This document shows, in pieces, positions 1-10,006 of a stretch of DNA of 64,000 bases. The number at the start of each line of letters is the position of its first letter. The first letter of the stretch is position 1. This stretch comes from Rhizobium sp. BG4 (GTDB taxonomy: Bacteria > Pseudomonadota > Alphaproteobacteria > Rhizobiales > Rhizobiaceae). The notes under the pieces were generated by a model. That model was not told where the DNA came from. It did no database searches and saw nothing but the letters and a program-made list of their open reading frames with translations. The translations under genes and the position numbers were made by a program. Location: contig NZ_CP044126.1 in the NCBI RefSeq assembly GCF_016864575.1, positions 930,001 through 994,000 on the forward strand, in the 5' to 3' direction.

Positions 1-205
1 CAGCGGATCGATCAAATGGCGTGACATCGAAGCTCTGCTCGTTGCGCTGGGCGCGGATGTTTCGGAAGGAAGCGGTTCGCGGGTGCGGTTCATGCTCAGC
101 GGTTCGTCGCTGTTGATCCACCGTCCGCATCCTTCGCCGGACACGAAGAAATACGTGGTACGCACGGTCAGGGAGTTCCTGACGAATTCGGGAATAAAGC
201 CATGA
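1..205 (+). CDS. hicA: HicA-like toxin, partial (5' end outside window)
   Basis: The reading frame is open from base 2 to a TGA at 203-205 and encodes about 67 residues. They begin SGSIKWRDIEALLVALGA and contain LLIHRPHPSP and KKYVVRTVREFL. This matches the small double-stranded-RNA-binding-like HicA mRNA interferase fold, whose conserved histidine sits in a segment like IHRPHP. Only the first few residues should be missing, since HicA proteins are short. The stop overlaps the start of the next gene by four bases (ATGA), the usual hicA-hicB arrangement. In this family the toxin cleaves mRNA when the antitoxin is lost. The assignment rests on the motif and the HicB partner. Confidence 0.8.
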   Translation, partial: SGSIKWRDIEALLVALGADVSEGSGSRVRFMLSGSSLLIHRPHPSPDTKKYVVRTVREFLTNSGIKP

Positions 206-561
206 AAGCCTACAAGGGATATACCGGGTCGGTCGAATTCGACGAGGACGACATGGTCTTTCACGGGCGCGTCGTCGGCATCAAGGACATCGTCACCTTT
301 GAAGCCGAGACGGCGCAGGACCTCGTCAAGGCCTTTCACGACAGCGTCGAGGACTACCTGGCCTTTTGCGCCGAGACCAAGCAGGAGCCGGAGAAGCCCT
401 TCTCCGGAAACCTGTCGCTTCGCATGTCGCCGAGCCTTCACAAGCAGGTGGTGCGCGCTGCCGGAAACAAGGCTCAATCGGTCAATCAATGGATCACCGA
501 CACGCTGAGCGAAGCCGCAACCCGCGACGCCCAATCCGCCTCCAGCACCGTGAGAAGCTGA
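202..561 (+). CDS. hicB: HicB family antitoxin
   Basis: This 119-residue protein has the HicB two-part layout. Residues 1-60 form the partial RNase H-like domain (YTGSVEFDEDDMVFHGRVVG, then a segment like FEAETAQDLVKAFHDSVEDYL). Residues 70-105 form a ribbon-helix-helix-like C-terminus (LSLRMSPSLHKQVVRAA, then VNQWITDTLSEA). HicB neutralises HicA and usually represses its own operon through the C-terminal DNA-binding part. The start overlaps the hicA stop (ATGA), so translation is probably coupled. The next gene faces the opposite way, so this is the last gene of its unit. Confidence 0.88.
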   Translation: MKAYKGYTGSVEFDEDDMVFHGRVVGIKDIVTFEAETAQDLVKAFHDSVEDYLAFCAETKQEPEKPFSGNLSLRMSPSLHKQVVRAAGNKAQSVNQWITDTLSEAATRDAQSASSTVRS

Positions 562-572
562 GCCGCCGTGCC

Positions 573-1736
573 TCATGCCGTCTCCGCAAAGAGTTCGCGC
601 CCGATGAGCATGCGGCGGATTTCCGACGTGCCGGCGCCGATCTCGTAGAGCTTGGCATCGCGCAGCAGCCGTCCTACCGCGTAGTCGTTGGTATAGCCGT
701 TGCCGCCGAGCGCCTGGATCGCTTCGAGCGCCATCGCTGTTGCCTTTTCGGCGGCGTAGAGAATGCAGCCGGCGGCGTCCTTGCGGGTGGTCTCGCCGCG
801 ATCGCAAGCGGCGGCGACGGCATAGACATAGGCGCGAGCCGTGTTCATCGTCACATACATGTCGGCGAGCTTGCCCTGCATCAGCTGGAACTCGCCGATC
901 GCCTGGCCGAACTGTTTGCGCTCGTGCAGATAGGGCACGACGATATCCATGCAGGCCGCCATGATGCCGAGCGGACCGGCTGAGAGGACGACGCGCTCGT
1001 AATCGAGGCCGGACATCAGCACTTTCACGCCACCGCCGACGGTGCCGAGGACGTTCTCCTCCGGCACTTCGCAATCGGCAAAGATCAGCTCGGACGTATT
1101 GGAGCCGCGCATGCCGAGCTTGTCGAGCTTCTGGCCGGTCGAGAAGCCCTTGAAGCCCTTCTCGATCAGGAATGCCGTGATACCGCGAGGACCGGCTTCG
1201 GGATCGGTCTTGGCATAGACGACGAGGACGTCGGCATCCGGGCCGTTGGTGATCCACATCTTGTTGCCGTTGAGCACATAGCGATCGCCACGTTTCTCGG
1301 CCCTGAGCTTCATCGAGACGACATCGGATCCCGCGCCGGGTTCCGACATGGCAAGCGCGCCGACATGCTCTCCTGAGATCAGCTTCGGCAGATATCGCTG
1401 CTTCTGCCCGGCGCTGCCATTGCGATTGATCTGGTTGACGCAAAGGTTGGAATGGGCGCCGTAGCTGAGCGCCACCGAGGCCGACGCGCGGCTGATCTCC
1501 TCCATCGCCACGCAATGGGCGAGATAGCCGAGAGCGGCCCCGCCATATTCCTCACCCGCCGTGATGCCGAGCAGGCCCATATCGCCGAGCTCACGCCAGA
1601 GCGGCATCGGAAAGGCATTGTTGCGGTCGGTCTCGTCGGCGAGCGGCGCGATGCGTTCGCTCGCAAAGCGCCTCACGGCATCGCGCAACGCTTCGATTTC
1701 ATCGCCAAGCGCAAAGCTCAGGCCACCTGAATACAT
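573..1736 (-). CDS. ivd: Isovaleryl-CoA dehydrogenase
   Basis: This 387-residue acyl-CoA dehydrogenase would oxidise isovaleryl-CoA to 3-methylcrotonyl-CoA in leucine breakdown, passing electrons to ETF. The family signatures LAMSEPGAGSDV and the C-terminal EIGAGTSEIRRMLIGREL are present. The putative catalytic glutamate is E247 in LDYERVVL, the position used by isovaleryl-CoA dehydrogenases rather than the C-terminal site of other acyl-CoA dehydrogenases. The start at 1736 was chosen because a GGGAG-like ribosome site precedes it. A longer frame to 1778 lacks such support. It lies 77 bp downstream of the indolepyruvate oxidoreductase gene on the same strand. No other leucine-degradation (liu) genes are in view. 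Confidence 0.88.
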   Translation of the reverse strand: MYSGGLSFALGDEIEALRDAVRRFASERIAPLADETDRNNAFPMPLWRELGDMGLLGITAGEEYGGAALGYLAHCVAMEEISRASASVALSYGAHSNLCVNQINRNGSAGQKQRYLPKLISGEHVGALAMSEPGAGSDVVSMKLRAEKRGDRYVLNGNKMWITNGPDADVLVVYAKTDPEAGPRGITAFLIEKGFKGFSTGQKLDKLGMRGSNTSELIFADCEVPEENVLGTVGGGVKVLMSGLDYERVVLSAGPLGIMAACMDIVVPYLHERKQFGQAIGEFQLMQGKLADMYVTMNTARAYVYAVAAACDRGETTRKDAAGCILYAAEKATAMALEAIQALGGNGYTNDYAVGRLLRDAKLYEIGAGTSEIRRMLIGRELFAETA

Positions 1737-1813
1737 CCGGCTCTCTCCCTCAAACCCATTCCGCTGCTCTTCGAACACGGAGCGGGTTTATCTCCCAATT
1801 GTCAGACCGTCGC

Positions 1814-4800
1814 CTATGCGGCGTCCGGCATGCGTGCCGGCTCACCCGATGTTTCGTACGCCTTCAGACGCGTCTCGACCTGATCCATGATCGTCCGGGC
1901 GGCCGCCTCCTTGACCGGCCCGTAGCCGCGAATCTCATCGAACAGCGTCAGAATGGCAAGAGCTTCCGCTTCGTTGCCGCCGTCGAGCCTGGCAAGCACG
2001 CGGGCCGCCACCTTCTCGTAATCGGAAATCAGCCGGCGCTCGAGCTTGCGCTCATGCAGGTAGCCGAAGGGATCGAGTGCGGTGCCACGCAGGCTCTTGA
2101 AGCGAGCAAGACCGCGCAGCAGCGGCAGGATCCAGGCCCCGAACTCCCGCTTCTTCGGGCGCCCGTTCGGATCCTTGCCCGAGAGAACCGGTGGGGCGAG
2201 GTTGAAGACAAGGCGGAAATCGCCCTGCATCTCCTCGCGCATCTTCGCCTCGAAGGCCGGGTCGGTCAGCAGCCGGGCCACCTCATACTCGTCCTTGTAG
2301 GCAAGCACGCGGGCATAGGTGACGGCAGCGGCGAAGGGGACCTTGTCCGAGAGACCGGCCTTTGCGGCGGCAGCCTTCGCACTCTCAACAAGAGCACCGA
2401 AACGCGCGGCAAGCCGGTCATCCTGATAGGCGGTAAGGTGCGCCTTGCGATGGGCGACGACCTCGGTGAAGGACATGTCGGCGAGCGTCCTGCGCTCTTC
2501 CTTCTCGCCCATTGCGGCGCGGACGGCTTCCGGATCGTGGGCGAGAAGACGCCCCCAGTTGAACGAGGCGCGGCTTGCCTTGACGGCCACGCCGTTGAGC
2601 TCGATCGCCTTTTCTATCGCTTCGAGCGACAGCGGCACCAGGCCCGATTGCCAGGCAAAGCCGGTCAGCAGGATATTGGTATTGATGCCGTCGCCCGTCA
2701 GGGCGGTCGCCGCATGACCGAAATCGAGGAAGACCGAGCGGTCGCTGACGGTCTTGGCGATCGTGTGCATGACGGAGCCGGTCTTGAAATCGAAATCGCG
2801 ATTGCGCACGAAATCGGCAACCGGCATCAGGCCGGTATTGACGATCGCGGTGGTGCGCTCGGTCTTGCAGAGCGTGATCGCATCCTTCGAGGCGCCAACG
2901 ACGTCGTCAGCGGCCAGCAAGAGATCGGCGCCGCCATTGACGATACGCGGCGAGGTCACGTCCTTCTGCTCGCGGCCGATGCGCAGATAGCTCATCACCG
3001 CGCCGCCCTTCTGGGCAAGGCCGGCCATATCGAGGATCATAGGCACCTTGCCGTCGAGATGGGCGGCCATGCCGAGCACAGCGCCGATCGTCAGGATGCC
3101 GGTGCCGCCGACGCCGGCGATCGCGATATTCCAGGGCCTGTCGCCGATCTCCGGAATGACGGGCGTCGGAATGTCGGCATCGACGGGCTCGACCGCCTTG
3201 CGCTTCTTGCGTTCGCCGCCCTTCACGGTGACGAAGGACGGGCAGAAACCCTTCACGCAGGAGAAGTCCTTGTTGCAGGTCGACTGGTTGATCTGCCGCT
3301 TGCGGCCGAATTCGGTTTCCAGCGGTTCCACCGAGATGCAGTTCGACTGCACCGAGCAATCGCCGCAGCCTTCGCAGACGGCTTCATTGATGAAGACGCG
3401 CTTGGCCGGATCCTCCATCAGCCCGCGGCTGCGGCGACGGCGCTTCTCGGCGGCGCAGGTCTGCACATAGACGATCGCCGAGCAACCCGGCGTTTCCCGC
3501 AGCTTCAGCATGACCGGATCGAGATGATCGCGGTGCAGGACGATGACGCCGGGGGCGAGTTCCGGCGCCACATAGGCATCGGGATTATCCGACAGCAGAT
3601 AGATCGGCGAGACGCCCTCGTTATGGAGCTGCTTGGTCATCAGCTGCGGCGTCATGTAGCCGTCGATCTGCTGGCCGCCGGTCATGGCGACGGCATCGTT
3701 ATAGAGCAGCTTGTAGGTGACATTGACCTTGGCGGCGACCGACTGGCGGATCGCCAGGATGCCGGAGTGGAAATAGGTGCCGTCACCGAGATTGACGAAC
3801 ATGTGCTTCTCGTCGGTGAAGCGGGCGATCGCCGTCCAGGGAACCCCTTCGCCGCCCATCTGCGTGAAGGTCTCGGTATTCCGGTCCATCCATGTGACCA
3901 TGTAGTGGCAGCCGATGCCCGCCGTCGCGCGGCTGCCTTCCGGCACGCGCGTCGAGGTATTGTGCGGACAGCCGGAGCAGAAGAACGGCGTGCGCTGTAG
4001 CGGCGGCACATGGCTGCGGCTGATCTGGCCGCGCTCGGAGAGATAAGCGAGCTTGTCGGAAATCCGCCGGTGCAGCGAGGGATCCATATCGAGCTTCAGG
4101 ATACGCCCGGCGATGGCGCGGGCGACCGCCCCGACCGTCAGCGCGGCGGAAAGGCTGAGATAGGGTTTGTCATGCTCGTCGAACTTGCCGACGATGCGCG
4201 GGCGCACATCGGCGCGCCAGTTGAAGAGTTGCTGCTTGATCTGGTTTTCGATGATCTCGCGACGCTCCTCGATGACCAGCACCTCGTCCAGACCTTCCGA
4301 GAAGTGGCGCACGGCCTCGGGCTCCAGAGGCCAGGGCATGCGCACCTTCAGGATGCGGATGCCGATCGCCTCCATCTCTTCGCGCCCGAGCTCCAGCTCG
4401 CGCAGCGCCTGCAGCACATCCTCGTAGGCCTTGCCCGAGGAGATGATGCCGAAGCGGGCACGGGGTGCGTCATGGGTGATCTCATCGACCCGGTTGGCGC
4501 GGGCAAAGGCAATCGCCGCATAGGCCTTGTAGGTCTGCAGACGATCGTCCTGGATCAGCGGCGGATCCGGCCAGCGAATGTTGAGGCCGCCGGGCGGAAG
4601 TTCGAAATCGCTGGGTATGATGAACTGGCGCTTCTCGCCGGAGAGATCGACGGCGGCCGTCGTCTCCACCGTATCGGCGATGAACTTCATGCCGACCCAG
4701 CAGCCGGAATAGCGCGACATCGCTATGCCGAGCAGGCCGTATTCGATGAATTCGTGGATGGAGGACGGGTAGAGAACCGGAATGACCGCCGACATGAAAT

Positions 4801-5283
4801 CATGGTCGGTCTGGTGCGGCACGGTGGACGACTTGGCCGAGTGGTCGTCACCGGCAAAACAGAGCACGCCGCCATGCTTCGACGTGCCGGCGGCATTGGC
4901 ATGTTTCAGCACGTCGCCGGAGCGGTCGACGCCCGGACCCTTGCCATACCAGATGCCGAGAACGCCATCCTTGTTGGCGCCCGGCGAAAGCCCAGCCTGC
5001 TGGCTGCCCCAGACGGCGGTGGCCGCGAGATCCTCATTGATCCCGGCTGAAAGGTGATCTGGTGCTGATCGAGATACCGCTGGGCCTTCATCAGCTGCTG
5101 GTCGTAGCCGCCGAGCGGCGAGCCGCGATAGCCGGAGATGAAGGCAGCCGTATTCAGCCCTGCCGCATGGTCGCGGCGCATCTGAACCATCGGCAGGCGA
5201 ACCAGCGCCTGCAATCCTGACATGAAGACCCGGCCTTCGTCGGCCGTATATTTATCGTCGAGCGATACACTCGTCGCCAGCAT
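1814..5283 (-). pseudogene. Indolepyruvate ferredoxin oxidoreductase family protein, frameshifted
   Basis: This is a 2-oxoacid:acceptor oxidoreductase of about 1156 residues with alpha, beta and gamma parts on one chain, as usual in alphaproteobacteria. It would oxidatively decarboxylate aryl or other 2-oxoacids with TPP and Fe-S clusters. The TPP domain starts near residue 436 (GCPHNTSTRVPEG). A cysteine-rich stretch lies near 634 (CEGCGDCSVQSNC, later CNKDFSCVKGFC). A gamma domain starts near 720 (IAGVGGTGILTIG). The start at 5283 follows a GGGAGGAG ribosome site. The frame breaks at about 5041-5045: the N-terminal frame reads FQPG, and the next residues NEDLAATAVWGSQQAG continue one frame over. 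One base appears to be missing from a GGG run. Both halves are otherwise intact and family-like, so a sequencing error or a recent mutation are both possible. Confidence 0.85.
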
Positions 5284-5541
5284 CTGCTCTCCTCCCGAGA
5301 TCGCAGTGGTGAACCATGACACCTTGGGAGGGCTCCTCTTCCGCTCCCTCGGCATGTAACGCTGATAATATCATTCCAGTTGTGGAATTTCCGGGCCAAG
5401 AATGGCGCGGCCGCGCATCTTTCGAAAATTAGAATGTGCCATCACGACATTTTTGCAATGGCTGGCCTTCGGCAATTGACCTTGCGCCTGCCATCTCGCC
5501 ATATCAATCGAGCCCGATTTGGAGCGGGCTTCGGAGGAAAC

Positions 5542-6906
5542 ATGGCCATTACGCTTGCACCCGTCGCCCTGCCCGACTTCGGTCCTCTCGGCGAGCAGCC
5601 GCAGATCCCAGCGACCACCTATGCCGCCCGCGCCGATGCGGCGCTGAAAGCGGCAGGCACGGATTGGCTCGTCGTCTATGCCGATCGCGAGCATTTCGGA
5701 AACATCATGCACCTCTCTGGCTTCGAGCCGCGCTTCGAAGAAGCGCTGCTGCTGCTCGGCAAGGGCGGCAATCGCGTCATCATCACCGGCAATGAATCCG
5801 AGAGCTATACCGTGCTTGCCGGACTGCCCGATACCGAAGTCTTGCGCGCCCAGAGCTTCAGCCTGATGGGCCAGGACCGCTCGCAGAACCCGCGCCTCGC
5901 CGACCGGCTGAAGGATGCGGGGATCAAGGCGGGCGACAGCATCGGTCTCGTCGGCTGGAAATATCTATCTGCCGAGGAAGATGACGACTATGCCCATAGC
6001 TTCTTCGTCCCCGATTTCATCGTCAAGGTGCTGAGCCGCGTCATCAGCGGCGAAGGCCGGCTCATCGATCGAACCGAAGTGCTCATGCATCCGGAAACCG
6101 GCCTGCGCGCCATCGTCGATGTCGACCAGCTCGCGGCCTTCGAATGGGCGGCGGCGCGTTGCTCGACAGCGCTCTGGCGCGTCGTCTCGGGCGTCCGCGA
6201 AGGCGATACGGAATTCGAAGCGCTCGGGCGGCTCGGCTATGAAGGCGATCCGCTGAACGTTCACACGATGTTTGCCTCCGTCAGCAAGGGCGAACACATC
6301 GTCGGTCTGCGCAGCCCGACCGCACGCCGTCTCAAGCGCGGCGATGGCGTTACCACGGCGCTCGGCTATTGGGGCGCACTCTCATCACGCGCCGGATTGC
6401 TTGCCGATCACGATGACGATTTCCTGAAGCCGTCGAAGGCCTATTTCGAGGCGCTGATCACCTGGTACGAGACGGCGGGCATCGGTGTCTCGGGCGGCGA
6501 GCTCTTCGAAGCGGTCACCGGCAAACTGAAATCGGCGGGCCTGAACTCGGCGCTCAATCCCGGCCATCTCGGCAGCCACGAGGAATGGCTGCATTCGCCG
6601 GTGCGTCCGGGCTCGACGGACCGCCTGCGCTCCGGCATGCCCTTCCAGGTCGATGTCATCCCCGTGCCGATGCCGGCGGGCTGGGCGCTGAACTGCGAAG
6701 ACGCGATCGCCTTTGCCGACGATGCCCTGCGGGCGGAAATCCAGAAACGCTACCCCGCGATGCATGCCCGCATCGCCGCCCGCCGCGCTTTCATGGCCGA
6801 CAAGCTGGGCGTGGCGCTGAAGGACGACATCCTGCCGCTCTCTTCGACGCCGCTCTATCTCTCGCCCTTCTGGCTGAAGTCGGGGAACGTGCTGGTACGT
6901 AGCTAG
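5542..6906 (+). CDS. M24-like (creatinase/aminopeptidase P fold) protein with altered metal site
   Basis: This 454-residue protein has a creatinase-N-like first half (residues about 20-190; TDWLVVYADREHFGNIMHLSGF) and a pita-bread-like second half. The start at 5542 follows GGAGG at 5533-5537. In metallo-M24 peptidases five ligands are expected. Here the two aspartates appear replaced in the segment LKRGDGVTTALGYWGALSSR. The histidine region reads GHLGSHEEW, the first glutamate region LRSGMPFQVDVIP, and only the last glutamate seems kept (NCEDAIAF). It may therefore be a non-peptidase such as a creatinase-like amidinohydrolase, or an inactive homologue. The substrate is unknown. It is divergent from the indolepyruvate oxidoreductase gene, with about 260 bp between the starts. 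Confidence 0.7.
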   Translation: MAITLAPVALPDFGPLGEQPQIPATTYAARADAALKAAGTDWLVVYADREHFGNIMHLSGFEPRFEEALLLLGKGGNRVIITGNESESYTVLAGLPDTEVLRAQSFSLMGQDRSQNPRLADRLKDAGIKAGDSIGLVGWKYLSAEEDDDYAHSFFVPDFIVKVLSRVISGEGRLIDRTEVLMHPETGLRAIVDVDQLAAFEWAAARCSTALWRVVSGVREGDTEFEALGRLGYEGDPLNVHTMFASVSKGEHIVGLRSPTARRLKRGDGVTTALGYWGALSSRAGLLADHDDDFLKPSKAYFEALITWYETAGIGVSGGELFEAVTGKLKSAGLNSALNPGHLGSHEEWLHSPVRPGSTDRLRSGMPFQVDVIPVPMPAGWALNCEDAIAFADDALRAEIQKRYPAMHARIAARRAFMADKLGVALKDDILPLSSTPLYLSPFWLKSGNVLVRS

Positions 6907-6910
6907 GCCG

Positions 6911-9883
6911 CTAGAAGCTCGCCGAAAGGTTGGCCTGCGCAGCACTTGACTGCAGGCCTTTGCCGAACTCGCCGGAATAGCTGAGCGTCAGGCGGGCCGT
7001 CTTCGTGACCTTGGCGGAAACGCCAAGCCTGATGACTGCCGCATCCTCCGGCATCGTGACGCCATCGATGATGAAGGGCGAGCCACCGGCAAAGGCGAAG
7101 CTCGAAGACGGCGTGACGTCACCGGCAATATGCCGCCAGCCGAGCATGCCGGTGAAGGAGAGCGGAAGATCGTTTGCCTGCCAGTCCATCGACCAGCGGA
7201 GGCCGATCGTCGAAGCGAAGATCGCTTCGCTGTCGCTTGCTCCCGATAGCGCCGCCGCCCCGCCACTTTCCTGGAAGGCGTCTGTATCGAGATTGACATA
7301 AGCGAGGTTGGCGAAGGGCTGAAGCTTGATGCCGTCGAGTTCGCCCGTCCAGGAAAGGTCGGCAAAGACCTGCGACGTCGCGCTCGCATAATCGGCGGAG
7401 AGCTGGTCGGTGAAGCTTCCGAAGGCGATATCTCGGCGGGCCGATATATCGTTGTGCGAATAGATCGCGCCGCCGACGAGGTTCACAGCGCCGAACTCAC
7501 CCGATGCATAGAGACCGGCGTGATAGGAATCCGTTTCCGCCTGCTGCGGCGCGCCGTGGCTGTAGCCGAGCATGGCGCCGAGGCGCCATTGATCCGAGAT
7601 CGGGCCGTCGGCGCCGAACATGACGCCCGCGACATTGCCATCGAAGCCCGCCGCATTGCCATCTCCCGACCAGAGGTTCGATGCGTAGAAGCTGGAGCTC
7701 CAGTACCGCACGCCGTCCTTCTGTCTTGCGGGATCGAGGGCGATCTCGTCGAGGACGGCTTCGCGCGCGAAGCGGCTTTCCCAGAGGAGTGCGCTTTCGA
7801 GCGAGGCATGGCTCTCGCCGCTCAGCTGTGTAAATGCGTCATTGGCCGTCTGAGCATCGAGCGGCAGGATGGCGGAATAGAGCGCGTCTGCGCCGCCGAG
7901 CGCCTCGAGTGCCGCTGCGGTCGCGCGCCCGTTTGCCGTCTCCGCGACATCGGCGAACTGCACAGCATTGCGGTCCAGCGCCAGGTCGATCGTGGTCGTG
8001 CCATAGGTCAGCGTCGGCGACAGGAAGACGAAGTTGCTGGTGATGTCGTCGAAGGTGCCGGTGATGCCCGAGCCGCTCAGGATCGTATAGTTGTTGGTCA
8101 GCCCGTAGCTGCCGCCGGTGCTGCGGATATCCAGCGTGCCGCCGTCGATGACGACGGCGCCCGAGGCGTTCACCGTATCGGAAAGGCCACCGCCGCTGAC
8201 ATCCACCTGATAGGTCGAACCGGTGCGGAATGTGACACCGCCGTTGACCGTCAGAGCCGCAATGCCCGGACCGGGCGAGAGCACCCCGCCTGTATTGACC
8301 GAAAGTGCACCGATCGCGCCGCTGCCGGAGAGAAGCCCGTCGCCATCGACATCGACGGTTCCCGAAATCGTCCCGTCATTGATCAGCGAACCGCCCGCTA
8401 CCCGTGCCGATCCGGTGATCGTGCCGGTGTTGGAAAAGGTGCCGTCATTGTTGACGAGCTCGGCCACCGTTCCGTCGTTCGATGCCGTACCGGAATTGGT
8501 GACCCTGCCGGCGACGGCGCCGCTATTGTTGATGAAACTGCCGGCCGCGCCGATATCGATATCGGCCAGGGTCGCGTTGTTGACCGCGGTACCGCCGGTC
8601 ACCGTCGTCATGCCGGTGACCGTGCCGCCGGCATTGTTGGTGAATGTGCCGCCCTCATTGCGGAGCGAAGCGATCGTCCCGGCATTCGTGACGGTCCCGG
8701 AATTCCTGACATTGCCTGCCGTCGCACCGCTATTGTTGACGAAGGCGGCGACCGCCGCGACATCGGCATCTGTAATGACGAAATTGTTGGTGACCGTGCC
8801 GCCGGTGACGACGGTGTTGCCGGTGACCCTTCCACCGGCATTGTTGGTGAAGCTTCCCGCGGTATTGGTGACCGAGGCAACCGTTCCGGCATTCGAGCTC
8901 GTTCCGGCGTTGGTAACCGCCCCCGCAGTCGCGCCGCTCGCGTTGCTGAATGTGCCATTGGTGCCGACATCGACGGTATTCAACGTCGCATTGTTGGTAA
9001 CCGTGCCGCCCGTGACAACAGTGCCGCCGGTGACGACACCGCCGAAATTGTTGGTGAAGGTCCCGCCTTCATTGCGCAGCGAGGCGATAGTCCCGGCATT
9101 CGACGTCGTGCCGGCATTCCTGACATTGCCTGCCGTCGCGCCATTATTGTTGACGAAGGCCGCCACGGCCGCGACATCGGCATCGGTGATGACGAAATTG
9201 TTCGTTACGGTGCCGCCGGAGACCGTCGTCTTTCCCGTCACCCTGCCGCCGGTATTGTTGGTGAAATTTCCGCCCGTGTTGGTGAGATTGCCGATCGTCC
9301 CGGCATTGGATGCCGTGCCTGCATTGGTGACCGACGTAGCGGTGCCGCCCGTGTTGTTGACGAAGGTGCCGCCGGACGAGACATCGACGCCATCGATAAC
9401 GCCGTTGTTCGACAGCTGGGTACCGGAGCTGACCACGCCGCTGTCGAGCGTGCCGTTGACGGTGACATTGCCGTTGTTCAGCATCAGCCGGCCATTGAGA
9501 TCGCCATCGACCGACAGGCTGCCGCCATTGAGATCGACATCGGAATTCAGGACGCCACCGGCATTGATGCTGACGCTGCCCGAGCTGATCGTGCTGCCGC
9601 CGGTCGCCGTTAATGCGCCGGTATTGGTGATGGTGACGTTGCCGCCATCGACATCGAGCTTGTCGACCGTCACGCCATTGGTGACCTGCGGCGATCCGGT
9701 ATCAACGGTTGCAGTGTCCGTGGGACCGGGAGCAGACGGGGTCCAGTTTGCCGAGTTGCTGAATTCGTTGTCCGCGTTTCCCGACCATGCCGACTGCGCA
9801 TAGCCATGGCCAGACACGGCAGCGGAGACCAGTGCCGTGAAGAGGCCGAGACGGCGCGAAAATGCCGGAATCAGAGGTTTCAT
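6911..9883 (-). CDS. Autotransporter with tandem-repeat passenger (type V secretion)
   Basis: This 990-residue protein has a signal peptide (residues 1-30, ending GHGYAQ) and a glycine/asparagine/threonine-rich passenger predicted to form a beta-helix. The C-terminal autotransporter beta-barrel spans about residues 720-990 and ends in a terminal phenylalanine (NLSASF), as needed for outer-membrane insertion. Residues 158-433 are four exact-length 69-residue repeats, with a degenerate fifth running to about 485. Repeat cores read TNAGTxSNAGT and FTNNxGGxVTG. Such proteins are usually surface adhesins or aggregation factors. No protease or lipase motif was seen in the passenger. The ribosome site at 9883 is weak. 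Confidence 0.9.
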   Translation of the reverse strand: MKPLIPAFSRRLGLFTALVSAAVSGHGYAQSAWSGNADNEFSNSANWTPSAPGPTDTATVDTGSPQVTNGVTVDKLDVDGGNVTITNTGALTATGGSTISSGSVSINAGGVLNSDVDLNGGSLSVDGDLNGRLMLNNGNVTVNGTLDSGVVSSGTQLSNNGVIDGVDVSSGGTFVNNTGGTATSVTNAGTASNAGTIGNLTNTGGNFTNNTGGRVTGKTTVSGGTVTNNFVITDADVAAVAAFVNNNGATAGNVRNAGTTSNAGTIASLRNEGGTFTNNFGGVVTGGTVVTGGTVTNNATLNTVDVGTNGTFSNASGATAGAVTNAGTSSNAGTVASVTNTAGSFTNNAGGRVTGNTVVTGGTVTNNFVITDADVAAVAAFVNNSGATAGNVRNSGTVTNAGTIASLRNEGGTFTNNAGGTVTGMTTVTGGTAVNNATLADIDIGAAGSFINNSGAVAGRVTNSGTASNDGTVAELVNNDGTFSNTGTITGSARVAGGSLINDGTISGTVDVDGDGLLSGSGAIGALSVNTGGVLSPGPGIAALTVNGGVTFRTGSTYQVDVSGGGLSDTVNASGAVVIDGGTLDIRSTGGSYGLTNNYTILSGSGITGTFDDITSNFVFLSPTLTYGTTTIDLALDRNAVQFADVAETANGRATAAALEALGGADALYSAILPLDAQTANDAFTQLSGESHASLESALLWESRFAREAVLDEIALDPARQKDGVRYWSSSFYASNLWSGDGNAAGFDGNVAGVMFGADGPISDQWRLGAMLGYSHGAPQQAETDSYHAGLYASGEFGAVNLVGGAIYSHNDISARRDIAFGSFTDQLSADYASATSQVFADLSWTGELDGIKLQPFANLAYVNLDTDAFQESGGAAALSGASDSEAIFASTIGLRWSMDWQANDLPLSFTGMLGWRHIAGDVTPSSSFAFAGGSPFIIDGVTMPEDAAVIRLGVSAKVTKTARLTLSYSGEFGKGLQSSAAQANLSASF
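8429..9412 (-). repeat. 207-bp (69-residue) tandem repeats in autotransporter passenger
   Basis: Four in-frame 207-bp units run back to back from 9412 down to 8585, with a shorter degenerate fifth to about 8429. Units 2 and 4 are the closest pair and share the core FVITDADVAAVAAFVNN. Units 1, 3 and 5 are more diverged, so the higher-order period is 414 bp. Copy number in such tracts can change by recombination and could be mis-assembled from short reads. Confidence 0.9.
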
Positions 9884-10006
9884 CTTTGGATCGGCCGGTG
9901 CTAGCGCGCACCGCCGTGGAGCGGCGGTACGGTTAACAACTCCTATCCAAGCGTGATTAACGAAGTCTTACGTTTTTCGCCTTCCGGCTGAAATCCAAGC
10001 GCAATC

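Noticed and set aside
1799..4000. Long open frame (over 700 codons) on the plus strand over the indolepyruvate oxidoreductase gene
   Set aside because: It is antisense to a recognisable enzyme, has low-complexity arginine/histidine/glycine-rich content and no domain. G+C-rich codon bias makes such frames common.
8429..9412. Possible CRISPR-like repeat array
   Set aside because: The repeats are 207-bp coding units without spacers and keep the reading frame, so they are protein repeats.
7454..9613. Plus-strand frames over 500-700 codons across the autotransporter
   Set aside because: They mirror the repeat structure of the real minus-strand gene. The apparent repeats come from its DNA repeats.
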